Shown here piece after piece: positions 1 to 10,172 of a DNA stretch of 64,000 bases (the stretch's first letter is position 1; every line of letters begins with the position of its first letter). Both the position numbers and the translations under genes were made by a program. Under the pieces are notes generated by a model, which was not told the origin of the DNA, did no database searches, and saw only the letters and a list, made by a program, of their open reading frames with translations. This DNA comes from Sinohyriopsis cumingii (Eukaryota; Mollusca; Bivalvia; Unionida; Unionidae): the NCBI GenBank assembly GCA_028554795.2, contig CM068827.1, forward strand, positions 73,178,809 through 73,242,808. The letters run 5' to 3'.

Positions 1-1280
1 TATTGGCAAATATAGTAAAATGCTTAAAGAAAAATCAGGATTGAGAATTGACTGCAATTAACCTCCCCCACCCCCACTGTCTCACAGAATTCTCACCACT
101 CTTCCAATCTACCTAAAGGAAGGAGATGATTTTAAAAAAAATATCTGACAATAACCGTTCTTTGAAATGATTTAAGAATTTAGGTTTCAACAACGTTCAA
201 ATATTCTGTTTAAAATTAAGAGGTGTCAACACTTAATTCAGTAGCCGAAGTCGCTTGTAATTCCGTGATATTTCGGACGTTCTCCAAAAGAATTGATGCG
301 ATACATTCGACTAATTCCGTTAAATACTAACCGAATAACAGCAGCATTCGGGAGAAATTGAAGACAGACAGGTCCACTTTGGAAGCGAATTCGAGAAGAA
401 AAAGCATGCATAAGATAAACTAAGAATCGTGTGAGTATTTGTGATCAGCTGAGATAATGGAATGCTTTGATGGTTGAACTTGTGCTAGAGATAAATCCAG
501 CGGTTGCGGATTTCTGTATTAATTGGTAAGCATCCAAAACGAATTTGCAAAAATTCATGTATTTCAGTGATGCCTTTAAAGAAATAAATACTCGTAAACG
601 AAAGGCCGAGTACTGTATCATATCAAAAGCAAAATGAGAATAGTGCATCACATAAGGATCACCTACCAAATCCGACATCGTTGTGCTAGCTTCTTAAGCT
701 CTCCACAATGACGTCATCAAATCAGGTGTTCCTGCTTTCGACTGAAATCGTTTCACCCATGCATGCGGCCGATCAACATCTTAGTAATTCGTACTCATGT
801 GAAAAATGGTCGGGTTTCTCAGTTTGACGGTGAAATTACATGGCCATAATGTAATAAAACGTCGTATAATCGAGTTTTCATTGCCCCAGCTATGTTTAGG
901 AAAAATATATATGATTGTGAGACCTTTTGGAGCTTCTACCAGTTGATTGACAGCCACCAAGCCCTAAAAGTAACCTCAGAGGCTATAATATATTACCGAA
1001 AACCTAGCATCTATTGCTTTTTGCGTTTTCTCATTCCATCAGTTTGCTGTATGAAGTACTATTCAGCTACAACAGAGCAGCTCTACTCTACAGCAAATAC
1101 TAAGCGTCAGGTAGCAAGATACTCCAGGAAAGCAAATTACCGTTCCAGAGGCATTTGTTGCAGCGACTTCACAGCTAAAATGTTAGAGATATTTATATGC
1201 AATATAACCCACTGCGATGAGTGCTTTCCTCCTCTCCATACTGCCCCACAAAGACATCTCCTAGTTTTGTTGCGAGGACG
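1..1280. other. No supported gene
   Basis: AT-rich non-coding DNA. An open frame on the plus strand from about 892 to 1401 exists but shows no domain, no compositional bias and no family resemblance, so it is not called. A short polypyrimidine/poly-C stretch lies at 62-79. I see no promoter, RNA gene or repeat that can be supported here. Confidence 0.5.
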
Positions 1281-2300
1281 AGGGCGTGTTCAGTGGACCG
1301 TCAATTGTTTTCCCGCCGGTCAGTACTCGTGTGTAGATTCACGGGCCTCATTATTATTTCTTTCGGCGTACTGTTCGTCTTGCATTCTTGCACTCACTTA
1401 ATCTAAAACTTCGTTGCGGTTACGTTGTTTCTCAGCCTGTCTAACTTTTTGTTCTTCAATAGACTTGTCGTGTCGAATGATGTCTGGTTGCACCGAAGAG
1501 AACAAGAGATTTTAGAGCTAGGGAATGTTAAGGCGTTAACAATCTCCTCGCCTCGACAACCATGAAGGCAACTTTTGTCATTATGGCCAGACTTGAAGAT
1601 ATTAGTAGAAATGATGCCTTATTTAATGAGCATGCATTGCGCCTGCTCGGATGGTTATGGCCTTGGTTACGTCTTAGAAATCTAAGTGACCATGGTAAAC
1701 CGGTTTCAGTTATAACACGCGTATGACAGTCATCGAATATCCAACACTAAGACAGCTAAATACAGCTCGATGAGAAAAGGCAGTATTGCTATGTTCTTTG
1801 CGAACGGTGATGAAGACATCTTGCACAAGCTATCTGCGACTACCAAGTGTATGTTGTTCCCGGTAACATATACATGTAAACTGCTGTTCCATACAAAAGG
1901 GTCAGGCGTATGTGCAATAGTTTTGCTTCTTCCCCTGCATTCATTTAGCTGTTTTCACAATAGTACTTGCTCCTCTTTCATTGTCATTTCGATTAATCGT
2001 ACTCGTCCTGATCAGTGGATCGTCGGCTGTTTGTTTTTTCCCGTAAGTCACCAAGAAGTTCTCATCCTTGTACGTCATTTTGACATGCTGTTCGTCCTGC
2101 TCCCTTTCATTCAGACAATGGAGCCGCTCGTTGTACCTAAGTCAGTATTCCGCCTGTGTAACTTGGAGTTCTTCCATAACCTTATCGAAGTAGATCAGTT
2201 CGGCACTAGTCTATAGCTTCACTGAAGAGAAGAGGAAGTCTAAGCCAGTGAATGCGAGTGTGTTAGCAATTGTTTACCGACCATGAGTTCAGCCATGAAA
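1281..2300. repeat. Old diverged direct duplication (about 717 bp apart)
   Basis: The segment 1281-1580 aligns by eye with 1998-2300 at a near-constant offset of about 717-730 bp. Matching anchors appear in the same order: cagtgga.cgtc, ctgttcgtc.tgc, gcctgt.taac followed by gttcttc.ata, then c.gaagagaa.a.ga and a short tail containing .ccatga. Identity looks like 60-65 percent with small indels. This suggests an old tandem duplication or two relics of one repeat family. Both copies can be translated for 100 or more residues, but neither translation resembles a known protein, so no gene is called. Confidence 0.4.
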
Positions 2301-4030
2301 GGATGTAATAGAGTATTGTATTGTATATTGATGCATTTATGTTTCATACACATAGTCGTATCCTGTTTAATAATCTAAGTTTTGTTATTTGATGATATGC
2401 AAAGGCTTATAAAGAACATCAGGTGTGTCAGGAACAGCGATCGTACTGAAACATTGTCACACTGATCAGAAACATCTCTTGCTTTCTAGACATCGATAAT
2501 GTCACGAATACAATATTCAACTGCGTGTATCATATATGTGACAGTGTCACAATCAGAATTAGTATAATTCAAGAAGTCCTCGTTACCGGACAAATGTAGG
2601 CATAACGCGTCATGAAAGATATCACGAGGAACATGATCAGCAGCAGCATTATTCCTCCTGTGATGTGTAGTCTTATGTCTAATTGACTTTTATTTCTTTT
2701 ACTGACTGACGAATTGTTTTCAAGTCACAAATTAAAATGAACACGATTCAGATTTAATTTAACCTGTACTCAGTTAGTTATTTAAAGATAACTAAAGAAT
2801 ATTTCTAAATTATTTAGTCAAAATGTACAATACAAAAACAATTGATTTCCTGTTTTAATTGCATTGAGTCAGCCTCATGTAATTGTAATGTACCGATTAC
2901 GAATGAGGTGTGAGTATCAGGTCTTTGTAACATGGCGCCTATGAAAGGTCTTTGCGATTTACTGATCATGAATGACACATGTTTATCACACGTTTATTAA
3001 AACGAACCTTTTTTATTCCTTTCTTATTCAAACTACACCACTGTTAATTTGTCTTCTGTGATAAAAACGCTAATGTTGTGCAAATTGTCTCAGGCAGTCC
3101 ACACAAATCAAACTATATAATCAATCAAACGTTGTAATAAAAGGAACTGTAGAGCAAAGCCTTTTTGAATACATATTAATAAGGAATTTGGCAGAGGAAA
3201 TGACAATTAAACGTTATGGTCGAGAAACTATTGTATGCAAGAACGTAACAAACAATTATTGGACTTGTACGCAATATATGAATTATTATTTAGTGCCTAT
3301 GCCCTCACATGTAAATGCATATGAACCATTATATAGTATGGGAGAAGGCCGTTGTCCTACCTTAAAATTAAAACATCTTCTTTTGCTATGAGCCACCGTT
3401 TAGAACGATGCATATACTTCCTTGTAAGAGACTTCAGTTTTGCTTCTCGAATTAAATGTATTACCATGTAATGCTTTTGGTATATCTTATCTACCGGGAA
3501 TTTGAATTATTTGAATTTTTAATTTTATCGTTGTAATAAATTTCGTATCTTTTCTCAAATGGCTAATCAAATTTTTCTCGTCATCAATGGTATGTTATTT
3601 TGCATAATTGTTATTGCTTTATCGGGTAGTTCAGAATAAGACAGGTATCCTAATATTAAAGTCATAGTAGTGTTGATCTCATCTACGCTTTCTAAAGTGA
3701 GCAGAGTGACCAAGTCGTGGCTTTCCCCTATAAATCAACTGTGAATTACAATCCACAATTTTGACATTCCATATGATTTTTATTGAAAGAGTGGTGTCCA
3801 TTGGATATAAATGCCTGCTCTACCATTAGAGATGAATGGTCACCTAAGAAAGCTGGCATCACTGTGGTATTGGTAACTCTTGTTAGTTCGCTAATTAAAA
3901 ATGGCTATCTTGTGGCTGGTTAAAGTATTCAGCAAGTAAATAAGAACTTCTGTAGAACTGTCCAACACAAAACTTTCCTTTGAGTCAATTTAAACGGAGA
4001 GGCTTTCTAAATTGTGATGTTCTGGATCAA
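2301..4030. other. No supported gene
   Basis: AT-rich non-coding sequence. Only short random open frames (for example 3188-3391 on the plus strand) with no recognisable motif. No repeat or RNA gene seen. Confidence 0.5.
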
Positions 4031-4328
4031 CGCACCGATGCCCTAAGTGGTTAGAGCGCCCGCCTCGGATGCGGGAGGTCATGGGTTCGAACCCCGACTG
4101 ACATAAAAACGGTACTTACTGCTGTCTCGCTTGGCGCTCAGCATTAAGAGGATAAGAGGATTGGTCGCTAGGTGTCAGAATAATGTTACTGCGTGGGACA
4201 TGATGCTACGTGTCTGCGGCATGATGCCCCATTATTAGACATAGCTATAAACGGCTACACTGCAGACATCGTAGTGATATGACTGAAAAAAAAATTAAAA
4301 GCCACGTCAAAATCCAAATCACACACAC
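4031..4328 (+). mobile_element. tRNA-derived SINE, family A, copy 1
   Basis: The head (about 4031-4103) folds like a tRNA. It has an A-box-like tagtggttagagcg-type segment, an anticodon stem CCCGC/GCGGG around loop CTCGGAT (CGG in the anticodon position), and a B box GGTTCGAACCCC. The body carries a conserved stretch also present in the copies at 41070, 41304 and 18466: gggacatgatgc, then agacatcgtagtgat. The element ends in an A-rich segment, aaatccaaat, followed by a short CA repeat. It is a SINE rather than a tRNA gene because the tRNA-like part has no proper acceptor stem and is fused to the 200-bp repeated body. Confidence 0.85.
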
Positions 4329-4670
4329 ATATGTTCATGATAATATTTTTGTCTAAGACAAACATTGGTTTTCTTCAAATATCAGACCTCAAATTCTGCC
4401 ACGACCTTACTAAGTTTGCTTTTAATGCCATTTACATTAACATGAACGTTTAAGTTTGATTTTAATAAGAAATTGTTGTGTTTAGTGGTTTTGAGTATTA
4501 TTGTTTTTGTTGTATTTCCTCCAAAACCCATGCTGAAACACCTAGCTTTCTACTGAATTCTAATTCTCACACTTTTCATAATCAAGATAAAGAAGGGTCA
4601 CAGAAAGTCAGTAGAGGTATATTCCTCCATTAGATACAGAGAACATGTGTGAGTAGTATATGGGGGCGAT

Positions 4671-4850
4671 ATAGCCTCACGTAGACTTCTATGTTAAAAA
4701 GGGTCCCGGCACTATAGCCTCAATATGTATAGAATCACATAGACTTCTTTGTTAAAAATGGTCCCGGCACTATAACCTCAATATTTATAGCCTCACGTAG
4801 ATTTCTATGTTAAATTTGGTCGTTTGTACTATAGCCTTAAGATTTATAGC
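4671..4850. repeat. 58-bp tandem repeat, about 3 copies
   Basis: Units start at 4671, 4729 and 4787, with a fourth beginning near 4846. Each has the core atag.tcac.tagacttct, then tgttaaa..tggtcccggcac and tata.cctcaatat. Copies are 80-90 percent alike except the last, which has decayed. Confidence 0.8.
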
Positions 4851-5803
4851 CTACATGTGTGTATTCACTAATTTAGTATGTTTGGAGTGTGCTAAAACAA
4901 ATGTGAGAAATTTGAATTCTTTGGTAGACCTTTTTCAGTGGTGTCAATCAAATAATCAAAAAAAGTTTCTGAAACAAACACAAATTGTTGAAAAGAAGTT
5001 TAGGTAAGTGTAAATTATTACGTTGGCTACTTATACCACCCACTAAAATGGGTTGATTAAGTCGAGAACATTGTCACTTGTAACGATAAAAGAAACTATT
5101 AGCCAAGAACGGTTGCTGGCAAAACAGCATTGTATTAGATAAATCAAATGTCGAATAAAATGATAAAATGGCAACATCAGTGAAGGTGGAAATTTATAAA
5201 ATTATGATCTTGTATGTGATAAGAACATGAAAATACTTGAATACAATATTTTCGTCGATTATTAATAATCAAGGGCGTTTAGACAGAACACACACTGATC
5301 ATGCAAGACTGAAGTGTTATTTTTGCTGAAGTACTATTACGAATCAGATATAGTGAATTTTGGTGAAACATACATTGGAGTTTTGAATATAAGACCAAAA
5401 GATCACACTGCTATAGGTTATATTGTCGTTTTGTACGACCAATTATGCTAGCAGATGTGCACATTTCCAATATTAGGAAAATATAAAATAAACAACATAT
5501 ATGCCGGCACATTTGAAATAATCTAGTTGTCTGCTTACGAATTTTACTTGAAATAGCTTCGGGTGAGACAAACTTTGAACTCAAAGAGTGTAAAAAGTAG
5601 GTAAGAGAAATATACACTTTTGAAATACATTCATGTTGTTTACAATCAGATTCCAAAAACTTTTGTGTGGTCAAAACAATTAAAAGAATAAAAATTGTTG
5701 TGCGGCGCCAATATCCGCACTTACTGAACTGCTAAAACTTTAAACATATCTATGTACTTTTTGCAAAAAATAAAATTATAGTCAGTATGACGCTGATGTT
5801 TAC
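4851..5803. other. No supported gene
   Basis: AT-rich sequence without a recognisable gene. Open frames of 60-90 codons on both strands look random. Confidence 0.5.

Positions 5804-5851
<48 letters not shown>
5804..5851. repeat. (ATT)n microsatellite
   Basis: Sixteen nearly perfect ATT triplets. No adjoining retroelement body was recognised, so it is probably an independent expansion. Confidence 0.95.
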
Positions 5852-5854
<3 letters not shown>

Positions 5855-5920
5855 ACTAGTAGTAACAATAGTAGTAAATGAAATAGGTTGTGAGCAACAC
5901 TAGTCAAATTATGTTTTTTC

Positions 5921-6029
<109 letters not shown>

Positions 6030-6640
6030 CCAGAAAATATGGCTTTTAAAGTGTTGGTATAAAGCAATTTGACACACCAATACTATTGTTATATCAAATT
6101 GTGATCCGCCCATGGCGCAATACTACACATATATAAACAATCTCGCGACCGACTGCAGTTTACTCTAGATCAATGATATATTTCCACACATTAACCATTA
6201 GTGACGTACCAAAAAAAAACGATAAAAAGTATTAATAATCCCAGTTTTCTAAATGACTTTAATATAGTACACATATACTTCGCAATCCTTTCTGCTTTCT
6301 GTTCCCCCATCCCATCGTATGCATAACGGACAACTACGAAGAAATGTGGAGTGAGAAAGAAAATAAATTTGGGCTGGATTCAAACATTGAAATATAAATT
6401 ACACCAAGAATATGGTTCGTCGTAATGAAATGTGTACAAGTTCCTTGGGATTTACCAACATTGTTTATCAATTATATAAAAGTTGCAAACCAAATCGACA
6501 TTATACGGTAAATTTCTAGGTTACGTGGTGCATATACTGTGATATATTTAATGTTTTGTTATTGTTGTTGCTTCTTAAACTGATGATAATGTTCTATAAA
6601 TCGATTATTAGTGATTAAATATGAAAATTCCCAAAGGCCG
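6030..6640. other. No supported gene
   Basis: Plain AT-rich sequence. No gene, RNA or repeat recognised. Confidence 0.5.
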
Positions 6641-6679
6641 CTCTCTCTGTGTCTCTGTCTCTCTCTCTGTATCTCTCTA

Positions 6680-6762
<83 letters not shown>
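6641..6762. repeat. (CT)n microsatellite
   Basis: About 120 bp of CT repeat with a few GT and AT interruptions near the left end. The Arg-Glu or Ser-Leu open frames across it are shadows of the repeat. Confidence 0.97.
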
Positions 6763-6764
<2 letters not shown>

Positions 6765-6867
6765 ACCATCGTAGCAAGATATAAGCTAGAAATCTATGCA
6801 ATGACGATTTACCTCTGTGTCATCCCATGACGTTTCTTCTCTGGATTTATAAATGATGATAAAGGTT

Positions 6868-6886
6868 AAGTCAAACCGACCAAAGG

Positions 6887-6931
<45 letters not shown>

Positions 6932-6993
6932 TTGAAGTCAAACCGACCACAGAGACAGAGACAGAGCGAGTGAATTTTAAAGTAAAACCGACC

Positions 6994-7058
<65 letters not shown>

Positions 7059-7064
7059 GAGAGT
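6868..7064. repeat. (GA)n/(GACA)n array with a repeated AAACCGACCA spacer
   Basis: Three GA-rich runs (6890-6929, 6945-6970, 6997-7035, the last passing into GACA and then GA) are each preceded by a near-identical spacer. The spacers are agtcaaaccgacca at 6872, agtcaaaccgacca at 6935 and agtaaaaccgacca at 6980. This is a higher-order repeat of spacer plus microsatellite, not one simple tract. Confidence 0.85.
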
Positions 7065-7670
7065 TTAATTGTCAGTGGTACTATTACTAAAGCAGAATAA
7101 TGACTTAGATCAACTGCAAATATATTAAAATATTTTAATTATCTCTTCTGTGTTCGTCATTTCGCTTAGTTTCTATTCCACATTAATTTCCATGCGCTAG
7201 TACCTGTTGGCTATGTGCTCGTGTGAATGGCTGGGCTAACCATGTGTTTCTAGTGCTCTACTTTCATCATTAAAACCATCTTTTATGTTTAAATCGTAAT
7301 TGTGTATTACATTGATTTAATCAATGATAAGAAAATAAGAAACTAAATTTAAAAAATAATAAACTTATCAACATGCAAAAGTGATTGTGAATAGCCACAA
7401 AAAGCATAGAACTATATTTTGTATCGGACTCGAATGATCTGAGTAGTTCATTCACTCGGTCAATACATAGCTGCCTGTAATAAATCTTACATAAATCAAT
7501 ATATATAAATTGGAGTTCCCAAACCAGGAAAGAAAAGTAATCTTACTGGATACGCCGCCTTAGCACATTGAAACCAAACGATTTAAACCAAAAGACTGAG
7601 AAAAAAAGACAGCCATGCACAAATAAAATATTCTTTTGCAGCCGACATATTTTTTATTAAATAAATCTCG

Positions 7671-7852
7671 CGATCGCTTTCAAACCCCAAACATCTACTA
7701 TTCACATAAAACGTATGCGCACTTATGCGACAACAAACTCTACTATCCACACAAAAGTACTCGATCGCTTTCAAACCCCCCAAATCTACTATCCACATAA
7801 ACAAATGCGCACTTACGCAAACACACACTCTACTATTCACACAAACGTACGT
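7671..7852. repeat. 91-bp direct repeat, two copies
   Basis: The block beginning cgatcgctttcaaacccc at 7671 recurs at 7762. The following pattern is the same in both: a ctactat.cacata segment, atgcgcactta.gc.a, and ctctactat.cacacaaa. The second copy fades near 7852. Confidence 0.8.
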
Positions 7853-7949
7853 GAGCTCATACAAACATACACACAATCACATGAGTAAAAGAGTGAGTAT
7901 TTATAATCATACAACTTTACATTCACACAATTTGGCAACTTGAATAGTG

Positions 7950-7986
7950 TCTCTTTTCTAGAACTTTTTCCCGCCCTGAAAAGGGC
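7950..7986 (-). terminator. Histone-mRNA-type 3' end signal (site 1)
   Basis: Read on the minus strand, a stem GCCCT/AGGGC closes the tetraloop TTTC (plus-strand 7973-7986). After 13 nt comes the purine run AGAAAAGAGA (7950-7959). A 5-6 bp stem with a UUUC loop and a purine-rich downstream element about 13-15 nt away is the layout of replication-dependent histone pre-mRNA 3' ends in animals (SLBP plus U7 snRNP processing). The outermost stem pair is lost here (A opposite G). It lies about 190 bp downstream of the stop of the leftward gene at 8174-8656. The near-copy at 8847-8885 has the same spacing, so chance is unlikely. Function is inferred. Confidence 0.6.
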
Positions 7987-8173
7987 TGTTTTTAGAACTC
8001 CAGATGCACCTCTTAATGTTGTCACCTCCCAGGTCTAGCCCCGCACACGCATTGTCTGCTCCAGTCCTGCTCCTAATTGATACGTGTAGTTCTTCACTTT
8101 GAGGGATAACGAAGACATACCTCCTTCTCCTGTTCTGCACACATGGATGCTGCCTTCTCTCCTCCTGCGGCCA

Positions 8174-8656
8174 CTAAGACTCCCGTTTTTGTCCCTGCAA
8201 TGTTCGGTCCCAGACCTCTATTTGTGGTATCTGTGCTGGTTGTGTATGTGGTGGTGGAAGTGGTTGTGGAGGATTCCTCACCATGGGCTTGACTTCACTG
8301 GTCTGTCTCAGGATTAGGTGAGGTAGGATAGGTTTTTTCCTTTCCTTCCTCTTCTGTTTTCTCTGCTCCTCCTCCTTTTCTATCCTGGCCACTTCGGCTA
8401 CAGTTTCAATAGCCATTTCATCCAGGATGCGCCTGGCATAATCCAGGTGCATTTGGAGTTCAAGCAATTTAGCAATTCTGTTGCTCATCTTCTTTAGTTG
8501 ATGCGTCAACGATGGGTAGCCAGACTGATGAGCGCTCCAATTATATGTGTCAAGTAAAGACGTGAAGGAAAACATACCCCTGATACCAAAACTAACAAGA
8601 CCCATATCATTACCCAAAATAATCATGGAACGCGCGGACCTAAAAGAAATACTCAC
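8174..8656 (-). CDS. Unidentified protein, paralogue of the gene at 8918-9527
   Basis: A 160-codon open frame whose family I do not recognise. The middle (residues about 28-85) holds GMFSFTSLLD, then a Ser-Ala-His and Leu-Thr-His segment, and a charged helix likely to form a coiled coil (KMSNRIAKLLELQMHLDYA). This middle matches the neighbouring leftward gene in spacing and motif order. Residues 85-110 are a Glu/Lys-rich helix (RIEKEEEQRKQKRKERK). The C-terminus is Pro-rich. Upstream of the first Met the minus strand has a pyrimidine stretch ending in ttttag, which could be a splice acceptor, so the true start may lie in another exon. A histone-type 3' stem-loop lies downstream. Another frame between the stop and the stem-loop (8140-7958) also looks protein-like, so a frameshift is possible. 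Confidence 0.45.
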   Translation of the reverse strand: MSISFRSARSMIILGNDMGLVSFGIRGMFSFTSLLDTYNWSAHQSGYPSLTHQLKKMSNRIAKLLELQMHLDYARRILDEMAIETVAEVARIEKEEEQRKQKRKERKKPILPHLILRQTSEVKPMVRNPPQPLPPPHTQPAQIPQIEVWDRTLQGQKRES

Positions 8657-8736
8657 TCACTTTTTAATTACAATGATTAACTTCAATTTAAATTCCATAC
8701 AGAATATTTTTTGACAAGATACGGAAACAAATTGCT

Positions 8737-8805
8737 CTTACGAAGTGCTTATAGACACACTTTTAACAAAGTCAAATAAATGAAGTGCTTATAGACAAAC
8801 TTCTA
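8737..8805. repeat. Short direct duplication upstream of the leftward gene
   Basis: gaagtgcttatagacacact at 8737 recurs as gaagtgcttatagacaaact at 8782. They are separated by 24 bp in the A/T-rich gap between the two leftward genes. It could be part of the promoter of the gene at 8174-8656; nothing proves this. Confidence 0.7.
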
Positions 8806-8846
8806 TTTTTTAATTTACTAACATGCCATTGGCAGTGGAATTAGTA

Positions 8847-8885
8847 TCTCTTTTCTAGAGTATTGGGGTAGCCCTGAAAAGGGCT
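8847..8885 (-). terminator. Histone-mRNA-type 3' end signal (site 2)
   Basis: On the minus strand, a perfect 6-bp stem AGCCCT/AGGGCT (plus-strand 8870-8885) closes the loop TTTC. ACCCC follows the stem, and the purine element AGAAAAGAGA lies 13 nt further on (8847-8856). The layout matches metazoan histone 3' ends: stem of six, UUUC loop, ACCC-type cleavage region and a U7-pairing purine element. It starts only about 33 bp after the stop codon at 8918, again typical of histone mRNAs, yet the upstream protein is not a histone. Confidence 0.7.
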
Positions 8886-8917
8886 GTTGTTTGTTTACAG
8901 GGAGTTATGACAATCTT

Positions 8918-9527
8918 TTATCGTCTAAGATTGCGCCCCGTCTGGCGACAGGCTTTCCCACAGGATAGTGTCTGCTTCTTTAGAAAGAGAAGGAGAATTA
9001 TTTCGTGTCTACACGACAGTCGACAAAACCTCTGTTTGATTCCTGCTGCTGCTCTCTCTGCTACTGAAGTATGTACTTCTCCGTCATTTCTTCTTTCTCT
9101 CTCTTGATTTACTCTCTGAAGTGCTCTTCTATCAGGTCTTATGTCATTAAACATTCTGACATACTCTATCTCTTCAGGTTTCGGTATCAAACCTTGCTTG
9201 GCACGTTGTAAACTCACGTAAGCTTCGTTCAGCTTGGCTAGTCTTGAGCACATCTTCATAGGAGGATGAGTCAACAATGGATGGGCAGACTGGAGACTGT
9301 CTAGCTTTACAAGGTTGAAGCGCGGACGCGATAGAAAACATCCCTACAATGTTTAGAGCCTGAAAGCTTGGATAGTTTGATTTGAGGGTGAGGGTTAGAG
9401 ATAGGTCAAAGAGCATCATGTCGTTTAAAAAACCAGCTTGGTTAGGAGTCAAACTTTGGACATCAGCTATACATGTATTTGAAAAATAATATTCCAAGTC
9501 AGCAGCGAACGAAGCAGGACGCAACAT
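8918..9527 (-). pseudogene. Unidentified gene, frameshifted paralogue of 8174-8656
   Basis: Two overlapping minus-strand frames join into one protein-like sequence. The N-terminal frame starts at 9527 (MLRPASFAADLEYY) and holds a hydrophobic stretch leading into VGMFSIASAL. Around 9240-9310 the homology to the paralogue (SAHP.LTH, KMCSRLAKL) moves into the second frame, which runs to the stop at 8918. The second frame has a charged helical region (residues roughly PEEIEYVRMFNDIRPDRRAL and a following Arg/Glu-rich run) and a basic, Cys-containing tail. The frameshift suggests an inactive copy; an unrecognised intron is the alternative. It is the first gene leftward from the presumed divergent promoter near 9530-9570 (tatataat-like sequence on both strands) and ends in the best histone-type stem-loop. 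Family unknown. Confidence 0.45.
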
Positions 9528-9663
9528 GGAACTAAAAGAGCTAGAGGAGGATATAATTTCCGCCCAGGCACTTGCAGCACTACAAGGTCTCGGCCTTGTA
9601 GTCGCAACAGGCTGGAGGTTAAGAGCAAAAGCTCTTACTATGGGGAATTGTTGTAGCAGATAA
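9526..9663 (+). CDS. Small ORF, 45 codons, divergent start
   Basis: The ATG at 9526 shares its CATG tetranucleotide with the start of the leftward gene. The frame runs MELKELEEDIISAQALAALQ, then a Gly/Val stretch, and ends in NCCSR before TAA at 9661. Its first half could form an amphipathic helix. No family recognised. It may be a real short exon or leader of the rightward gene, or the region may simply be the shared promoter. Confidence 0.25.
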   Translation: MELKELEEDIISAQALAALQGLGLVVATGWRLRAKALTMGNCCSR

Positions 9664-9679
9664 TAGGAAGAAAAGGCAC

Positions 9680-10093
9680 ATGAGTCGGAAAAGCGGAGAA
9701 CAGCAGAGACAGAGGGAGCCTACGCAAACCCAATCGAACTGCAAACCGTCTGTTAAGACCAACAAAGGGTCTAGACCCCAGCAGCCTACCGAGTCAATTA
9801 CTACTACCAGTGCTCGGCCACCAGTATTGACTGTCCTGGAACAACCAGATCACGTTCTGGAAAAACAACAGCAACAACAACAACAATCTCCCAAGGGATC
9901 ATTTGTTAGCGTTGTTGCAAAATCACCACCACCACTACCAAAAGGTGGGACACCACCAAGGACCAGTACTCTTGCTCCTACTACAATGATACAGCAGGTT
10001 AGCCAAGAGCAAGTATTACAAGATGTCCAGATCCAGAGGCCCTTGGAAACACCCCAGGGACCGAGTTCACCTTTCCCGAAAAATGAACAATAA
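9680..10093 (+). CDS. Gln/Pro/Ser/Thr-rich protein, 137 codons
   Basis: The frame starts with MSRKSGEQQRQ. It contains a CAA/CAG-coded run of seven Gln near residues 63-69, a Pro cluster (SPPPLPKGGTPPR) near 83-95, and a Gln/Val segment before the end. No folded domain is visible and the composition predicts disorder, as in linker or scaffold proteins. It is read away from the leftward pair, so the block is divergent. It ends 80 bp before the next rightward frame. Unlike the surrounding AT-rich DNA, the region is relatively GC-rich over its whole length, which supports a coding past. No function is proposed. Confidence 0.4.
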   Translation: MSRKSGEQQRQREPTQTQSNCKPSVKTNKGSRPQQPTESITTTSARPPVLTVLEQPDHVLEKQQQQQQQSPKGSFVSVVAKSPPPLPKGGTPPRTSTLAPTTMIQQVSQEQVLQDVQIQRPLETPQGPSSPFPKNEQ

Positions 10094-10172
10094 TAACCGC
10101 AGTCGAAAGGGACAAAGGAGCTATAAAAAATAGGGGGCAACAGCACTTGACGACAGCGACCCAGACATTTAA

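Noticed and set aside
892-1401. 169-codon plus-strand open frame
   Set aside because: No start context, domain or repeat of a known family, and part of it overlaps an old DNA duplication. Length is not convincing in a window with many random frames.
7950-9527. Idea that the leftward genes are histones or histone pseudogenes
   Set aside because: Neither protein shows histone-fold motifs, tails or lengths in any frame. Only the 3' signal is histone-like.
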